This document shows, piece after piece, positions 45,589-53,418 of a stretch of DNA of 64,000 bases. The translations under genes were made by a program, and so were the position numbers. Origin of the DNA: Chryseobacterium arachidis. Lineage in GTDB: Bacteria > Bacteroidota > Bacteroidia > Flavobacteriales > Weeksellaceae. Each line of letters starts with the position of its first letter. The first letter of the stretch is position 1. The notes beneath the pieces were generated by a model. That model did no database searches and was not told where the DNA came from. It was given only the letters and a program-made list of their open reading frames with translations. The DNA is taken from positions 1 through 64,000 of the forward strand of contig NZ_FQUT01000006.1 in the NCBI RefSeq assembly GCF_900129245.1, written 5' to 3'.

Positions 45589-46137
45589 ATGAAAACGATG
45601 AAGAAAACAGACATTTGCACCATAGAAAAATCAAAAATCATTCTTAACAACGGCATTATTTTTGAAACCCCAACTGAAAATTTTTCAGATTTTGCGAAAG
45701 AAGCTTATAAAAGTTTAGAATTAAACTATCCTAAATTTCATAAAATGGATAACTTAAGTAAACTCGCTTTTCTTGCTTCCGAAATGATTTTAAAAGACGA
45801 AAACCACAGCAGGACAGCATTGGTTTTTGCTAATAAATCATCAAGTTTAGATACGGATTTCAAATATCAGGAAAGCATCAATTCTCAGGAAAATTATTTT
45901 CCAAGTCCTGCCGTTTTTGTGTATACTTTGCCTAATATTTGTGTGGGTGAAATCAGCATCAAACATAAAATGCAGACAGAGAATGCTTTTTTCGTTTTGG
46001 ACGAATTTGATGAACAATTTTTAAACGATTACGCAGCACAGATTTTACAGTCGGGTAAGGCTGATAAAGTATTGTGTGGCTGGGTAGAACTCTATCAGGA
46101 AAGTTATAAAGCTTTTGTATATTTGCTGACATTATAA
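45589..46137 (+). CDS. Ketosynthase-like N-terminal-domain protein, no catalytic Cys
   Basis: A 182-residue protein similar to the short ketosynthase-like proteins (ketoacyl-synt_2 type) of aryl polyene clusters. [19 protein letters not shown] and [20 protein letters not shown] resemble N-terminal ketosynthase sequence, but [10 protein letters not shown] stands where the active-site Cys segment should be. It cannot condense by itself and probably assists or structurally completes one of the ketosynthases. A second ATG three codons in (45598) is equally possible. It follows the repeat-carrying ketosynthase after one base. Confidence 0.78.
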   Translation: MKTMKKTDICTIEKSKIILNNGIIFETPTENFSDFAKEAYKSLELNYPKFHKMDNLSKLAFLASEMILKDENHSRTALVFANKSSSLDTDFKYQESINSQENYFPSPAVFVYTLPNICVGEISIKHKMQTENAFFVLDEFDEQFLNDYAAQILQSGKADKVLCGWVELYQESYKAFVYLLTL

Positions 46138-46286
46138 ATTTGAGAATTTGAAAATGTGCTGATTTGAGAATGTAAAAACATGTCAATAAAATACAGCAAC
46201 TATTTAGCAGAAATTTTTAATTTAAATTAAATATCTGATGAATATATTTTCAAATTGTCTCATTAACATATTTTCAAATTAATTTT
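46138..46286. repeat. Spacer with ATTTGAAAATG-type inverted repeats
   Basis: AATTTGAAAATGTGCTGATT at the left is echoed in inverse as CATTAACATATTTTCAAATT at the right, with another ATATTTTCAAATT copy between. No gene is present. Confidence 0.5.
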
Positions 46287-46544
46287 ATGGAAAACTTAAG
46301 AGAAGAATTAAAGCACAAAATCATCGAAGTTCTTAATTTAGAAGACGTTGCAGTAGAAGAAATCAAAGATACAGATCCGTTATTCGGCGGAGGTCTTGGG
46401 TTGGATTCTATCGACGCTCTGGAATTGATCGTGCTTTTGGATAAAGAATACGGAATCAAATTAGCCGATCCGAAAAAAGGGAAAGAAATTTTCTCTTCGA
46501 TCGATACAATGGCGAAATTCATTGAAGAAAACAGAACAAAATAA
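46287..46544 (+). CDS. Acyl carrier protein
   Basis: An 85-residue ACP with the phosphopantetheine site in GLGLDSIDALELIV (Ser41). It is acidic and helical as usual. Together with the second ACP at 57930 it makes two carriers for the locus; one may carry the aryl polyene and the other the chains for the resorcinol. It lies between the ketosynthase-like gene and a complete ketosynthase. Confidence 0.93.
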   Translation: MENLREELKHKIIEVLNLEDVAVEEIKDTDPLFGGGLGLDSIDALELIVLLDKEYGIKLADPKKGKEIFSSIDTMAKFIEENRTK

Positions 46545-46550
46545 ATTAAT

Positions 46551-46615
46551 ATACCAATGTATCAATGTAGCAGTCTAGTAATTGATAAACTGTTACATGG
46601 ATATCTTGTTACATT
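46551..46615. repeat. CAATGTATCAAT stem-loop repeat, copy 1
   Basis: CAATGTATCAATG and the later AAACTGTTACATGGATAT form arms of an imperfect stem-loop. A second copy with the same order of parts is at 57824-57905. It lies just ahead of the ketosynthase start. Confidence 0.5.
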
Positions 46616-46623
46616 TTGTAAAA

Positions 46624-47823
46624 ATGGGTCAAAAAATTGCCATAACAGGAATGGGCATTATTTCCGCCATTGGAAACAATGTGGAGGAAAATTTGAGTTC
46701 GCTAAAATCCGGAAAACATGGAATTTCAGATATTAGTTTATTTGAAACCCGTCATGCCGGAAATATCAAAACAGGCGAGATAAAATTGTCTAATCAGGAA
46801 CTTGTGCAAAAACTTCAGTTAAGTGAAGACAACAATGCAACAAGAACCTCTTTGTTAGGCATGATGGCTGCAAAAGAAGCTGTAGAAAGTGCCGGAATTT
46901 CCGACATTAATGAATATAAAACCGGGCTGATTTCTTCAACCAGCGTTGGCGGAATGGACGTTACCGAAAAATATTTCTACACTTACGAAGACTTCCCTGA
47001 AAAGCAAAAATATATTGACGCTCACGATGCGGGAAATTCATCGTTATTGATTGCAGATTATCTTGGGCTAAAAGGCATGGTTTCAACCATCAGTACAGCT
47101 TGTTCGTCTGCAGCCAATGCGATCATGATGGGGGCAAAACTGATAAAAAACGGCGTTTTGGATCGTGTGATTGTCGGCGGAACAGATTCTCTTTCAAAAT
47201 TTACTTTGAATGGGTTCAATACGCTGATGATTCTTACAGATTCTTACAATACCCCTTTTGACAATGACAGAAAAGGTCTGAATCTTGGTGAAGCTGCCGC
47301 TTTCATCGTTTTGGAATCTGATGAAGTTGTGAAAAAAGAAAACAAAAAAGTTCTCGGTTATCTTTCAGGATACGGAAATGCGAACGATGCACATCACCAA
47401 ACCGCTTCTTCGGAAAATGGACAAGGTGCTTATTTAGCCATGGAAAAAGCATTGAAAGTCTCAGGTTTAGATAAAGAAAGCATCGATTATATCAACGTTC
47501 ACGGAACGGCAACGCCGAATAATGATTTATCGGAAGGCATTGCAATGATCCGAATTTTTGGAGAAAATAAAGTTCCTGAATTCAGTTCTACGAAAGCTTT
47601 TACGGGTCATACTTTGGCAGCAGCAGCAGGAATTGAAGCGGTATATTCATTATTGGCCATTCAAAACAATCTTATTTTCCCGAATCTTAATTTTAAAACC
47701 AAAATGGAAGAATTTGATTTAACGCCTGTAACTGAACTCAAAGAGAAAAATATTAACCACGTTCTTTCCAATTCGTTTGGCTTTGGAGGAAATTGTTCAA
47801 CTTTAATTTTTTCAAAATCATGA
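46624..47823 (+). CDS. Beta-ketoacyl-ACP synthase (KAS II type)
   Basis: From the ATG at 46624 the protein has 399 residues and begins MGQKIAITGMGIISAIG, the normal N-terminus. A longer frame to 46582 runs into the repeat and is unlikely. The triad is complete: Cys in STACSSAANAI (about Cys160), His in NVHGTATPNND and His in AFTGHTLAAAAG. It overlaps the next gene by four bases (ATGA). That next gene encodes a ketosynthase homologue without active-site Cys, so the pair looks like a KS/CLF heterodimer that sets the number of condensations. Confidence 0.94.
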   Translation: MGQKIAITGMGIISAIGNNVEENLSSLKSGKHGISDISLFETRHAGNIKTGEIKLSNQELVQKLQLSEDNNATRTSLLGMMAAKEAVESAGISDINEYKTGLISSTSVGGMDVTEKYFYTYEDFPEKQKYIDAHDAGNSSLLIADYLGLKGMVSTISTACSSAANAIMMGAKLIKNGVLDRVIVGGTDSLSKFTLNGFNTLMILTDSYNTPFDNDRKGLNLGEAAAFIVLESDEVVKKENKKVLGYLSGYGNANDAHHQTASSENGQGAYLAMEKALKVSGLDKESIDYINVHGTATPNNDLSEGIAMIRIFGENKVPEFSSTKAFTGHTLAAAAGIEAVYSLLAIQNNLIFPNLNFKTKMEEFDLTPVTELKEKNINHVLSNSFGFGGNCSTLIFSKS

Positions 47824-48881
47824 GTGCAGTTTACATCAACAGTGCAGCCTGCATCTCGGTTCAGGACACTTTAAATGAAAATTTTTTCCAAAATCTTAAG
47901 CCCGAAAATTCATCTCAGGTTTTAAAAGCGATCGAACCCAATTACAAGGAATTCATTCCGCCTGCAGCCAGCAGAAGAATGTCTAAAACGGTAAAAATGA
48001 GTTCCGTCGCTTCTCAATATGCTTTAAAAGAAGCCGGAATCGAAAATCCCGACGCAATTATCGTCGGAACAGGAATGGGCTGTTCCCAGGATTCTGAAAA
48101 ATTTCTGAAAAATGTATTGGATAATAACGAAGAATTTCTGACTCCTACGTTTTTTATTCAGTCCACACACAATACGGTTGCCGGACAAATTGCGTTAGGT
48201 CTGCAATGTCACGCGTACAATTTCACGTATGTCAACACATCTTCGTCACTGGAATTTTCGTTTTTGGATGCAAAATTACAGATCAATGATGGCGAGGCGG
48301 AAAACGTTTTGGTAGGTTCAACAGACGAACAAACCGATCGGACAATGGAATTGTATACATTAAACAAGACCATTAAAAAAGAAGAAAATCTTCCCGTTGA
48401 TTATCTGAACTCAACAACAGATGGTGTCATTTGGGGAGAAGGTGCCAATTTTTTTGTTTTAGGAAAAGATAAAACAGAAAATTCCTATGCTCAATTACAA
48501 GACATTCAGATCAATAGTCAATTAGATTTGGAAGAAACGGCACAGTTTATTGAAGATTTTTTAGCTAAAAATCATTTGTCTAAAAATGATATTGATGCTG
48601 TGATTTTAGGTTTTAGCGGAGACTCGAAATCGGATGTTTATTACACGAAAGCAATGAATTTGTTTGAAAATTCGGCTTTGTTGTATTATAAACATTTGAG
48701 CGGAGAATTCAATACAGCAAGTGGTTTTTCAACGTTTATGGCTTGTCATATTCTTAAAAATCAGGAAATTCCGGAAGTGATGATGATTAATTCTGTGAAG
48801 AAAGATAAGGTGAAAAATATTTTACTTTATAATCATCTTGGTGGAAGTGATCATAGCTTAGTTTTGTTGAGGAAAGCTTAA
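47820..48881 (+). CDS. Chain-length-factor-like ketosynthase homologue
   Basis: From the ATG at 47820 the protein has 353 residues with thiolase-fold sequence (AIIVGTGMGCSQDSEKFL, LPVDYLNSTTDGVIWGEGAN). The active-site Cys is absent: the segment reads YVNTSSSLEFSFL. Neither catalytic His motif is evident. This is the pattern of chain length factors. The four-base overlap with the complete ketosynthase gene suggests a heterodimer, as described for aryl polyene synthases. The longer frame start at 47793 lies inside the upstream gene. Confidence 0.88.
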   Translation: MSAVYINSAACISVQDTLNENFFQNLKPENSSQVLKAIEPNYKEFIPPAASRRMSKTVKMSSVASQYALKEAGIENPDAIIVGTGMGCSQDSEKFLKNVLDNNEEFLTPTFFIQSTHNTVAGQIALGLQCHAYNFTYVNTSSSLEFSFLDAKLQINDGEAENVLVGSTDEQTDRTMELYTLNKTIKKEENLPVDYLNSTTDGVIWGEGANFFVLGKDKTENSYAQLQDIQINSQLDLEETAQFIEDFLAKNHLSKNDIDAVILGFSGDSKSDVYYTKAMNLFENSALLYYKHLSGEFNTASGFSTFMACHILKNQEIPEVMMINSVKKDKVKNILLYNHLGGSDHSLVLLRKA

Positions 48882-49238
48882 TTTGTTGGATTATTTTTAA
48901 CGCAAAGAGCGCAAGGATTTTATTTAAAAGTTTGAAAATATTTTCCGTTCGCAAAACGAAGTTTCGCCGACTCCAATGAATCAATCATAAAATTGAGGTA
49001 AAGGCGTTTCACTCAGCAAAAGAAACAGCGAATTTGTCATTTCGACGAAGGAGAAATCTCTTAATAATCTTAACATCTAAACTAAAACTTAATGGTTAGC
49101 TTAATTTAAAACATTAAGAATTTATTTAAGGATTAAGAATATTAAGTTGAGATTCTTCATTTCGCTTCGCTCCATTCAGAATGACATTGCGCATATAAAA
49201 TTGCGGATATTTTAAACCAAAATTCAAAAACAATAAAG
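48882..49238. other. Repeat-filled spacer without a gene
   Basis: A 357-base gap in an otherwise compact operon. It contains a piece with AACGCAAAGAGCGCAAGGAT (48900-48919), a GCAAAACGAAGTTTCG palindrome near 48952, and the complete bipartite element at 49036-49185. No reading frame of note is present. Confidence 0.65.
49036..49185. repeat. MITE-like element with GTCATT...AATGAC ends
   Basis: The left arm is GTCATTTCGACGAAGGAGAA plus ATCTC. The right arm, read in reverse complement, is GTCATTCTGAATGGAGCGAA ending in GAATCTC. About 80 AT-rich bases lie between. A shorter element of the same design occurs at 55084-55158. Confidence 0.6.
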
Positions 49239-49982
49239 ATGAAACATTATCCATTTATCCTATTTTATCTTTTCTGTAACGTTTTTATTTATGCGTTTCA
49301 CGGAACTTTTTGGGTGTATTTGTTTTGTTTTTTATTGTTTTCTGCGGTTGTCGTTTGGGGTTCTTTCGATATTGAATTGGGATATTTCGTTAACAACATT
49401 ACTCATAAAAGAACGAAAATAAAGGAAGTAGCTTTGACTTTTGATGATGGACCAACCGAATTCACTCCGAAATTTTTAGATATATTAAAAGAAAATAACG
49501 TAAAAGCGACTTTCTTTTGTATCGGAAAGCAGATTGAAAAATATCCTGAAACTTTTCAAAGGATTATTGCAGAAGGTCATACTATTGGAAATCATACTCT
49601 TTCACATTCCAACAATACCGGATTTTTATCGACTTCAAAAATGGTTGAGGAGATTGAAAAATGTGATGAAGTGATGCTAAAAATCGGGAATTTAAAAACT
49701 CATTTATATCGTCCTCCTTTTGGTGTTACTAATCCAAATATTGCAAAAGCAATTAAAAGAACCCACAAAAAAAGCATCGGCTGGAATGTCCGTTCTCTCG
49801 ATACAATTACAGAAGATGAGAAAAAAATTTACCGTAAAGTCACCAAAGGATTAAAAAAAGGAAGTATCATTCTTCTTCATGATACTTCGGAAAAAACGTA
49901 CAATGTTTTGGTGGATTTATTAGTATTTTTGAAGGATAAAAATTATTCAACTTTTACAATTGATAAATTTGAAAACCACTAA
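49239..49982 (+). CDS. Polysaccharide deacetylase (NodB family)
   Basis: A 247-residue protein with two N-terminal hydrophobic stretches (signal anchor), then a NodB domain. The motifs are VALTFDDGPTEFT near 66 (catalytic Asp-Asp), GNHTLSHSN near 122 (zinc His pair), YRPPFGVTNP near 162 and IILLHDTSE near 218. Members remove N-acetyl or other acyl groups from glycans. In pigment clusters the target is unclear. The stop codon and the last codons lie in the left arm of a palindromic repeat (49976-50074), so the present C-terminus (FENH) may have been reshaped by it. Confidence 0.92.
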   Translation: MKHYPFILFYLFCNVFIYAFHGTFWVYLFCFLLFSAVVVWGSFDIELGYFVNNITHKRTKIKEVALTFDDGPTEFTPKFLDILKENNVKATFFCIGKQIEKYPETFQRIIAEGHTIGNHTLSHSNNTGFLSTSKMVEEIEKCDEVMLKIGNLKTHLYRPPFGVTNPNIAKAIKRTHKKSIGWNVRSLDTITEDEKKIYRKVTKGLKKGSIILLHDTSEKTYNVLVDLLVFLKDKNYSTFTIDKFENH

Positions 49983-50074
49983 GAACACAAAGATTTCGCC
50001 AGGAACACAAGAATTATTAATAAATATTCTTTAATAGTATCCTTTGTGAAACCCTTGTCATCCTTGTGGTTAAA
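49976..50074. repeat. ACCACTAAGAACACAAAG palindromic repeat
   Basis: The left arm ACCACTAAGAACACAAAG, which contains the TAA stop of the deacetylase gene, is close to the reverse complement of the right part, CCTTTGTGAA to TCCTTGTGGT. It is the same family as 43582-43691. Confidence 0.55.
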
Positions 50075-50092
50075 TTTAAAAGACGTTAAACA

Positions 50093-50719
50093 ATGATTAA
50101 AAATATAGCTTTAAGCACTCTTTTATTAATTTCGACTTTTGTCTTTGCTCAAAACACAGCAATGTCGGGAGCGGAAGCAAAAGCATTTGTAACTAAAATT
50201 TCTTCGGAAACCAAAGAAATAAAAACCTTACAGGCAGATTTTACCCAAACCAAGAAGATGGATTTTTTGGATAAAAGCATTGTAACATACGGGAAAATGT
50301 CTTTAAAAACTCCGAATATACTGAGCTGGAAGTACACAAAGCCTTATCAGTACAGCATTGTTTTTAAGGATAATAAAATTTTCATCAATGACCAAGGGAA
50401 AAAATCTTCTGTTGATGCGAAAAGTAAAACTTTTGAAAAAATCAATAAGCTGATTGTCGGAAGTTCAAACGGACAAATGTTCAACGATCCTGAATTTTCT
50501 GTGACTTACTTAAAAAATGCGAATTTCAACATTGCAAAATTTACCCCGAAATCAGCTCAATTGTTGAAATATATTAAGCAGATCGAATTGAGTTTTCCGA
50601 AAGGACAATCAACCGTTTCGCAGGTTAACATGACGGAAAATTCGGGAGATACAACGAATATTGTTTTCAAAAACACCAAAATCAATGCGCCGATTGCTGC
50701 TTCAGAATTCAGTTTATAG
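50093..50719 (+). CDS. LolA-like outer membrane lipoprotein carrier
   Basis: A 208-residue periplasmic protein with signal peptide (cleavage near FVFAQ). EIKTLQADFTQTKKMDFLDK and GKMSLKTPNILSWKYTKPYQ are the characteristic LolA openings: a half-barrel that binds acyl chains. LolA-type proteins are regular members of aryl polyene clusters and are thought to carry the lipid-like product to the outer membrane. The gene end overlaps the following lipoprotein gene by 35 bases. Confidence 0.92.
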   Translation: MIKNIALSTLLLISTFVFAQNTAMSGAEAKAFVTKISSETKEIKTLQADFTQTKKMDFLDKSIVTYGKMSLKTPNILSWKYTKPYQYSIVFKDNKIFINDQGKKSSVDAKSKTFEKINKLIVGSSNGQMFNDPEFSVTYLKNANFNIAKFTPKSAQLLKYIKQIELSFPKGQSTVSQVNMTENSGDTTNIVFKNTKINAPIAASEFSL

Positions 50720-51320
50720 CCTGGTTTTCTTACTGTTCGTTTCGTGTAAAACCTACAAATTGGCGGATGCAAAATCTGTTTCCAATTCTGAAAAAACAGT
50801 TGAGAATTTATATTTTTCTTCCAACGAAGATTATGTTTATAAATGTCAGATGGATATTTATAAAAATCATGTCAGCGGAATTTTGATATTAAAAAAAATT
50901 AACGAAACGACACACCGTGTTGTCCTCACTTCAGATTTCGGAAATAAATTAATCGATTTTGAAATTTCAGATGATGATTTTAAGCTGAATTATGTTCTTC
51001 CTGATTTAGACAAAAAAATCGTCATTAACTTTTTAAAGAACGACTTCCAACAGCTTTTAAAAAGACAATATCCTGTCAGTGAAAGCTTTGAAAATGACAA
51101 TTCGAAAATTTATCTTTCTAAAGTTGACAAAAAAATCTATTATTTATTCTTTAACAAAGAAAATGGTTTATTGAAACGAATCATTTACACGAAAAATAAT
51201 AAGGAAAAAATCGATTTTACTTTTGATGCAAAAAAACATATCTTCGCGGATAGCTTGAACCTTCAACACAAAGATTTCAAGATCAATATAAAACTATTTC
51301 AAATAACTGAAACAGAATAA
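50685..51320 (+). CDS. Lipoprotein, partner of the LolA-like protein
   Basis: From the ATG at 50685 the protein has 211 residues, with the lipobox LLFVSC around residue 20. A TTG start at 50661 is possible but extends further into the LolA gene. The mature part has alternating beta segments (YKCQMDIYKNHVSGILILKK, THRVVLTSDFGNKLIDFEIS), like LolB-type or DUF-type lipid acceptors. It probably receives cargo from the LolA-like protein at the outer membrane. This is inferred from gene order and fold pattern only. Confidence 0.75.
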   Translation: MRRLLLQNSVYSLVFLLFVSCKTYKLADAKSVSNSEKTVENLYFSSNEDYVYKCQMDIYKNHVSGILILKKINETTHRVVLTSDFGNKLIDFEISDDDFKLNYVLPDLDKKIVINFLKNDFQQLLKRQYPVSESFENDNSKIYLSKVDKKIYYLFFNKENGLLKRIIYTKNNKEKIDFTFDAKKHIFADSLNLQHKDFKINIKLFQITETE

Positions 51321-51321
51321 C

Positions 51322-51702
51322 ATGCAGACCATTCTTACAGATTTTTATACTTTACAATCATATGAACAGGCAGAAAACGGAAGTTATATTGCCAACATTT
51401 CTTTGAATAAAGATCATGATATTTTCAAGGGACATTTTCCCGGAAATCCTGTGACACCGGGAGTTTGCATGATGCAGATCGTAAAAGAACTTTCTGAAGA
51501 ATTCACAGGGTCACCTCTATTTCTAAAAACGGCATCCAACGTGAAATTTATGGCGATCATTAACCCGTTTGAAACACCGGACCTGAAACTCCAACTCGAT
51601 ATCACTCAGACCGAAGAAGAAGTGAAAGTAAAAAATACGACATCTTTTGGCGAGACTATTGCATTAAAAATGTCAGTAAACTACCAAAAAACAGCAAAAT
51701 GA
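51322..51702 (+). CDS. FabZ-type 3-hydroxyacyl-ACP dehydratase
   Basis: A 126-residue hotdog protein with the standard active-site phrase FKGHFPGNPVTPGVCMMQIV (His near 36), followed by KELSEEF where FabZ usually has the helix Glu. This is the most canonical of the three dehydratase-like proteins in the locus. It should dehydrate 3-hydroxyacyl-ACP and so set the conjugated double bonds. It starts one base after the lipoprotein stop, and its own stop overlaps the next start (ATGA). Confidence 0.87.
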   Translation: MQTILTDFYTLQSYEQAENGSYIANISLNKDHDIFKGHFPGNPVTPGVCMMQIVKELSEEFTGSPLFLKTASNVKFMAIINPFETPDLKLQLDITQTEEEVKVKNTTSFGETIALKMSVNYQKTAK

Positions 51703-52175
51703 AGCTAATTTTTTCATTCTTAACGGCTTTTATTCTTTTTTTCCAATCGGGTCTTGAATCTTTGAGAGAAAGCTATGCAAAGGCAAATTCGTCCAATGCA
51801 AATACGGAGGCATTTATCAATACTGCGGAAAAAGCATCCGGATCAGACGCTATAGTTCAGGGCTATAAAGCTGCAGCCCAGATTATGGAAGCCAAAATTA
51901 CCAAGAACAACAGAAAAGCTTTGGTAAAATCCGGAGCAACAAGTCTTGAAGCCATTATTAAAAGTAATCCGAACAACGCTGAACTGAGAGTGATCCGAAT
52001 GAGTGTCCAGGAAAATATTCCTAAAATCGTAGGATACAGAGGAAGCCTTAAAGATGATAAAGCTTTTCTTTTAAATAATTACAGCAAACAAAACACTGCG
52101 CTGAAAAGTTATATCAAAAGATTCGCTACACAATCCAAAACGATGACCGAAGCCGAAAAAGCAACCTTTAAATAA
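51699..52175 (+). CDS. Small secreted helical protein of unknown function
   Basis: A 158-residue protein with an N-terminal hydrophobic segment (LIFSFLTAFILFFQSG), then an all-helical, Ala/Lys/Asn-rich body (SDAIVQGYKAAAQIMEAKI, ATSLEAIIKSNPNNAELRVI) that reads like a single TPR-like unit. Coupled by a four-base overlap to the dehydratase, and followed after four bases by the glycosyltransferase gene, so it is part of the pigment operon. No family is recognised. It likely sits in the periplasm. Confidence 0.75.
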   Translation: MKLIFSFLTAFILFFQSGLESLRESYAKANSSNANTEAFINTAEKASGSDAIVQGYKAAAQIMEAKITKNNRKALVKSGATSLEAIIKSNPNNAELRVIRMSVQENIPKIVGYRGSLKDDKAFLLNNYSKQNTALKSYIKRFATQSKTMTEAEKATFK

Positions 52176-52179
52176 AACA

Positions 52180-53352
52180 ATGACCCTGCCTGAAGTACAA
52201 AATGCAATCGCTGAAAAAAAGATCTGCGTTTTAATTCCTACTTACAATAATGAAAAAACTCTGAAAAGAGTGATCGACGGTGTTTTAGACTACACGGAAA
52301 ACATTATTGTTGTCAACGACGGCTCTACCGATTCCACAAAGGAGATTTTAAGCCAATATCCTCAAATTAACATCATCAGTTTACCTGAGAACAGAGGAAA
52401 AGGCAACGGATTGAAAATCGGCTTCAGAAAGGCAAAAGAATCAGGTTACAACTATACAATAACCATCGATTCGGACGGACAGCATTATCCCGATGATATT
52501 CCTGTTTTTGTAGAAGCTTTGCTTAATGAAAAGGAAGATGTTTTATTAATTGGAAACCGAAACATGTCTCAGGACGGAATTCCAAAGAAAAGCAGCTTTG
52601 GAAACCGTTTTTCTAACTTTTGGTTTTGGTTTGAGACAGGAATTAAGCTTGAAGATACGCAATCCGGTTATCGATTATACCCTTTACACAGAATTCCTAA
52701 AAAATATTTTACCCCGAAATTCGAATTCGAGATTGAAATTATTGTACGAACAGCGTGGCGACATGTTCATGTAAAGAATGTTCCCATAAAAGTTCTGTAC
52801 GATCCTGCGGAAAGGGTTTCCCATTTCAGGCCTTTTAAAGATTTTACGAGGATCAGCATTCTTAATACCATCTTGGTAACGATCACTTTGCTTTACATTA
52901 TTCCGCGAAATTTTGTGAATAATTTCAAAAAAAAAAGCTTTAAAAGATTCATCAAAGAAGATGTTTTAGAAAGCGACGGAACCAACCGTACAAAGGCTTT
53001 TTCAATTGCTCTGGGTGTTTTTATAGGACTATCTCCTTTCTGGGGATTTCAGACCTTACTGGTAATTTCTTTAGCCGTTCTTTTTAAACTGAATAAAGTG
53101 TTGGCTTTTGTGGCTTCCAATGTGAGCTTGCCTCCGTTTATTCCTTTTATTATTGCGGCTTCATTGTTTTTAGGAGCTCCCTTTGTGAGTGGAAACAGTG
53201 ATATTTTTAGTCAGGAACTGAATTTCGATCTGGTGAAAAATAATCTTCTTCAATACGTGATCGGAAGTATGATCTTAGCAAGTACAGCTTCGGTTATTTC
53301 TGGTATTGCAACGTTTTTGTTTTTGAACCGGGTAAGTCCGGAGATTAGCTGA
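52180..53352 (+). CDS. Family 2 glycosyltransferase fused to DUF2062
   Basis: A 390-residue protein in two parts. Residues 1-230 form a DPM1/DPG-like GT2 domain: CVLIPTYNNEKTLKRVIDGV, VNDGSTDSTKEIL, DSDGQHYPDDIP (metal site near 108) and TQSGYRLYPLH near 165. Residues of about 255-385 form a DUF2062 membrane domain (TKAFSIALGVFIGLSPFWGF, then two more membrane segments). Such fusions are seen in aryl polyene and flexirubin loci. The product may be a polyprenyl-linked sugar or a glycosylated pigment; neither is shown. It is the last gene of the rightward operon. Confidence 0.9.
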   Translation: MTLPEVQNAIAEKKICVLIPTYNNEKTLKRVIDGVLDYTENIIVVNDGSTDSTKEILSQYPQINIISLPENRGKGNGLKIGFRKAKESGYNYTITIDSDGQHYPDDIPVFVEALLNEKEDVLLIGNRNMSQDGIPKKSSFGNRFSNFWFWFETGIKLEDTQSGYRLYPLHRIPKKYFTPKFEFEIEIIVRTAWRHVHVKNVPIKVLYDPAERVSHFRPFKDFTRISILNTILVTITLLYIIPRNFVNNFKKKSFKRFIKEDVLESDGTNRTKAFSIALGVFIGLSPFWGFQTLLVISLAVLFKLNKVLAFVASNVSLPPFIPFIIAASLFLGAPFVSGNSDIFSQELNFDLVKNNLLQYVIGSMILASTASVISGIATFLFLNRVSPEIS

Positions 53353-53380
53353 TTTTTCTGAATTCGTTACTTGTTTGTTT

Positions 53381-53411
53381 GTTTCGGCGGCGGCTTTGCC
53401 GCCGCCGAAAC
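53381..53411. terminator. GC-rich hairpin between the convergent pigment operons
   Basis: GTTTCGGCGGCGGC and GCCGCCGCCGAAAC form a perfect 14-base stem with a TTT loop. It lies midway between two convergent stop codons. There is no long T tract, but the stem is very stable for this AT-rich DNA. Confidence 0.65.
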
Positions 53412-53418
53412 CTTGAAA

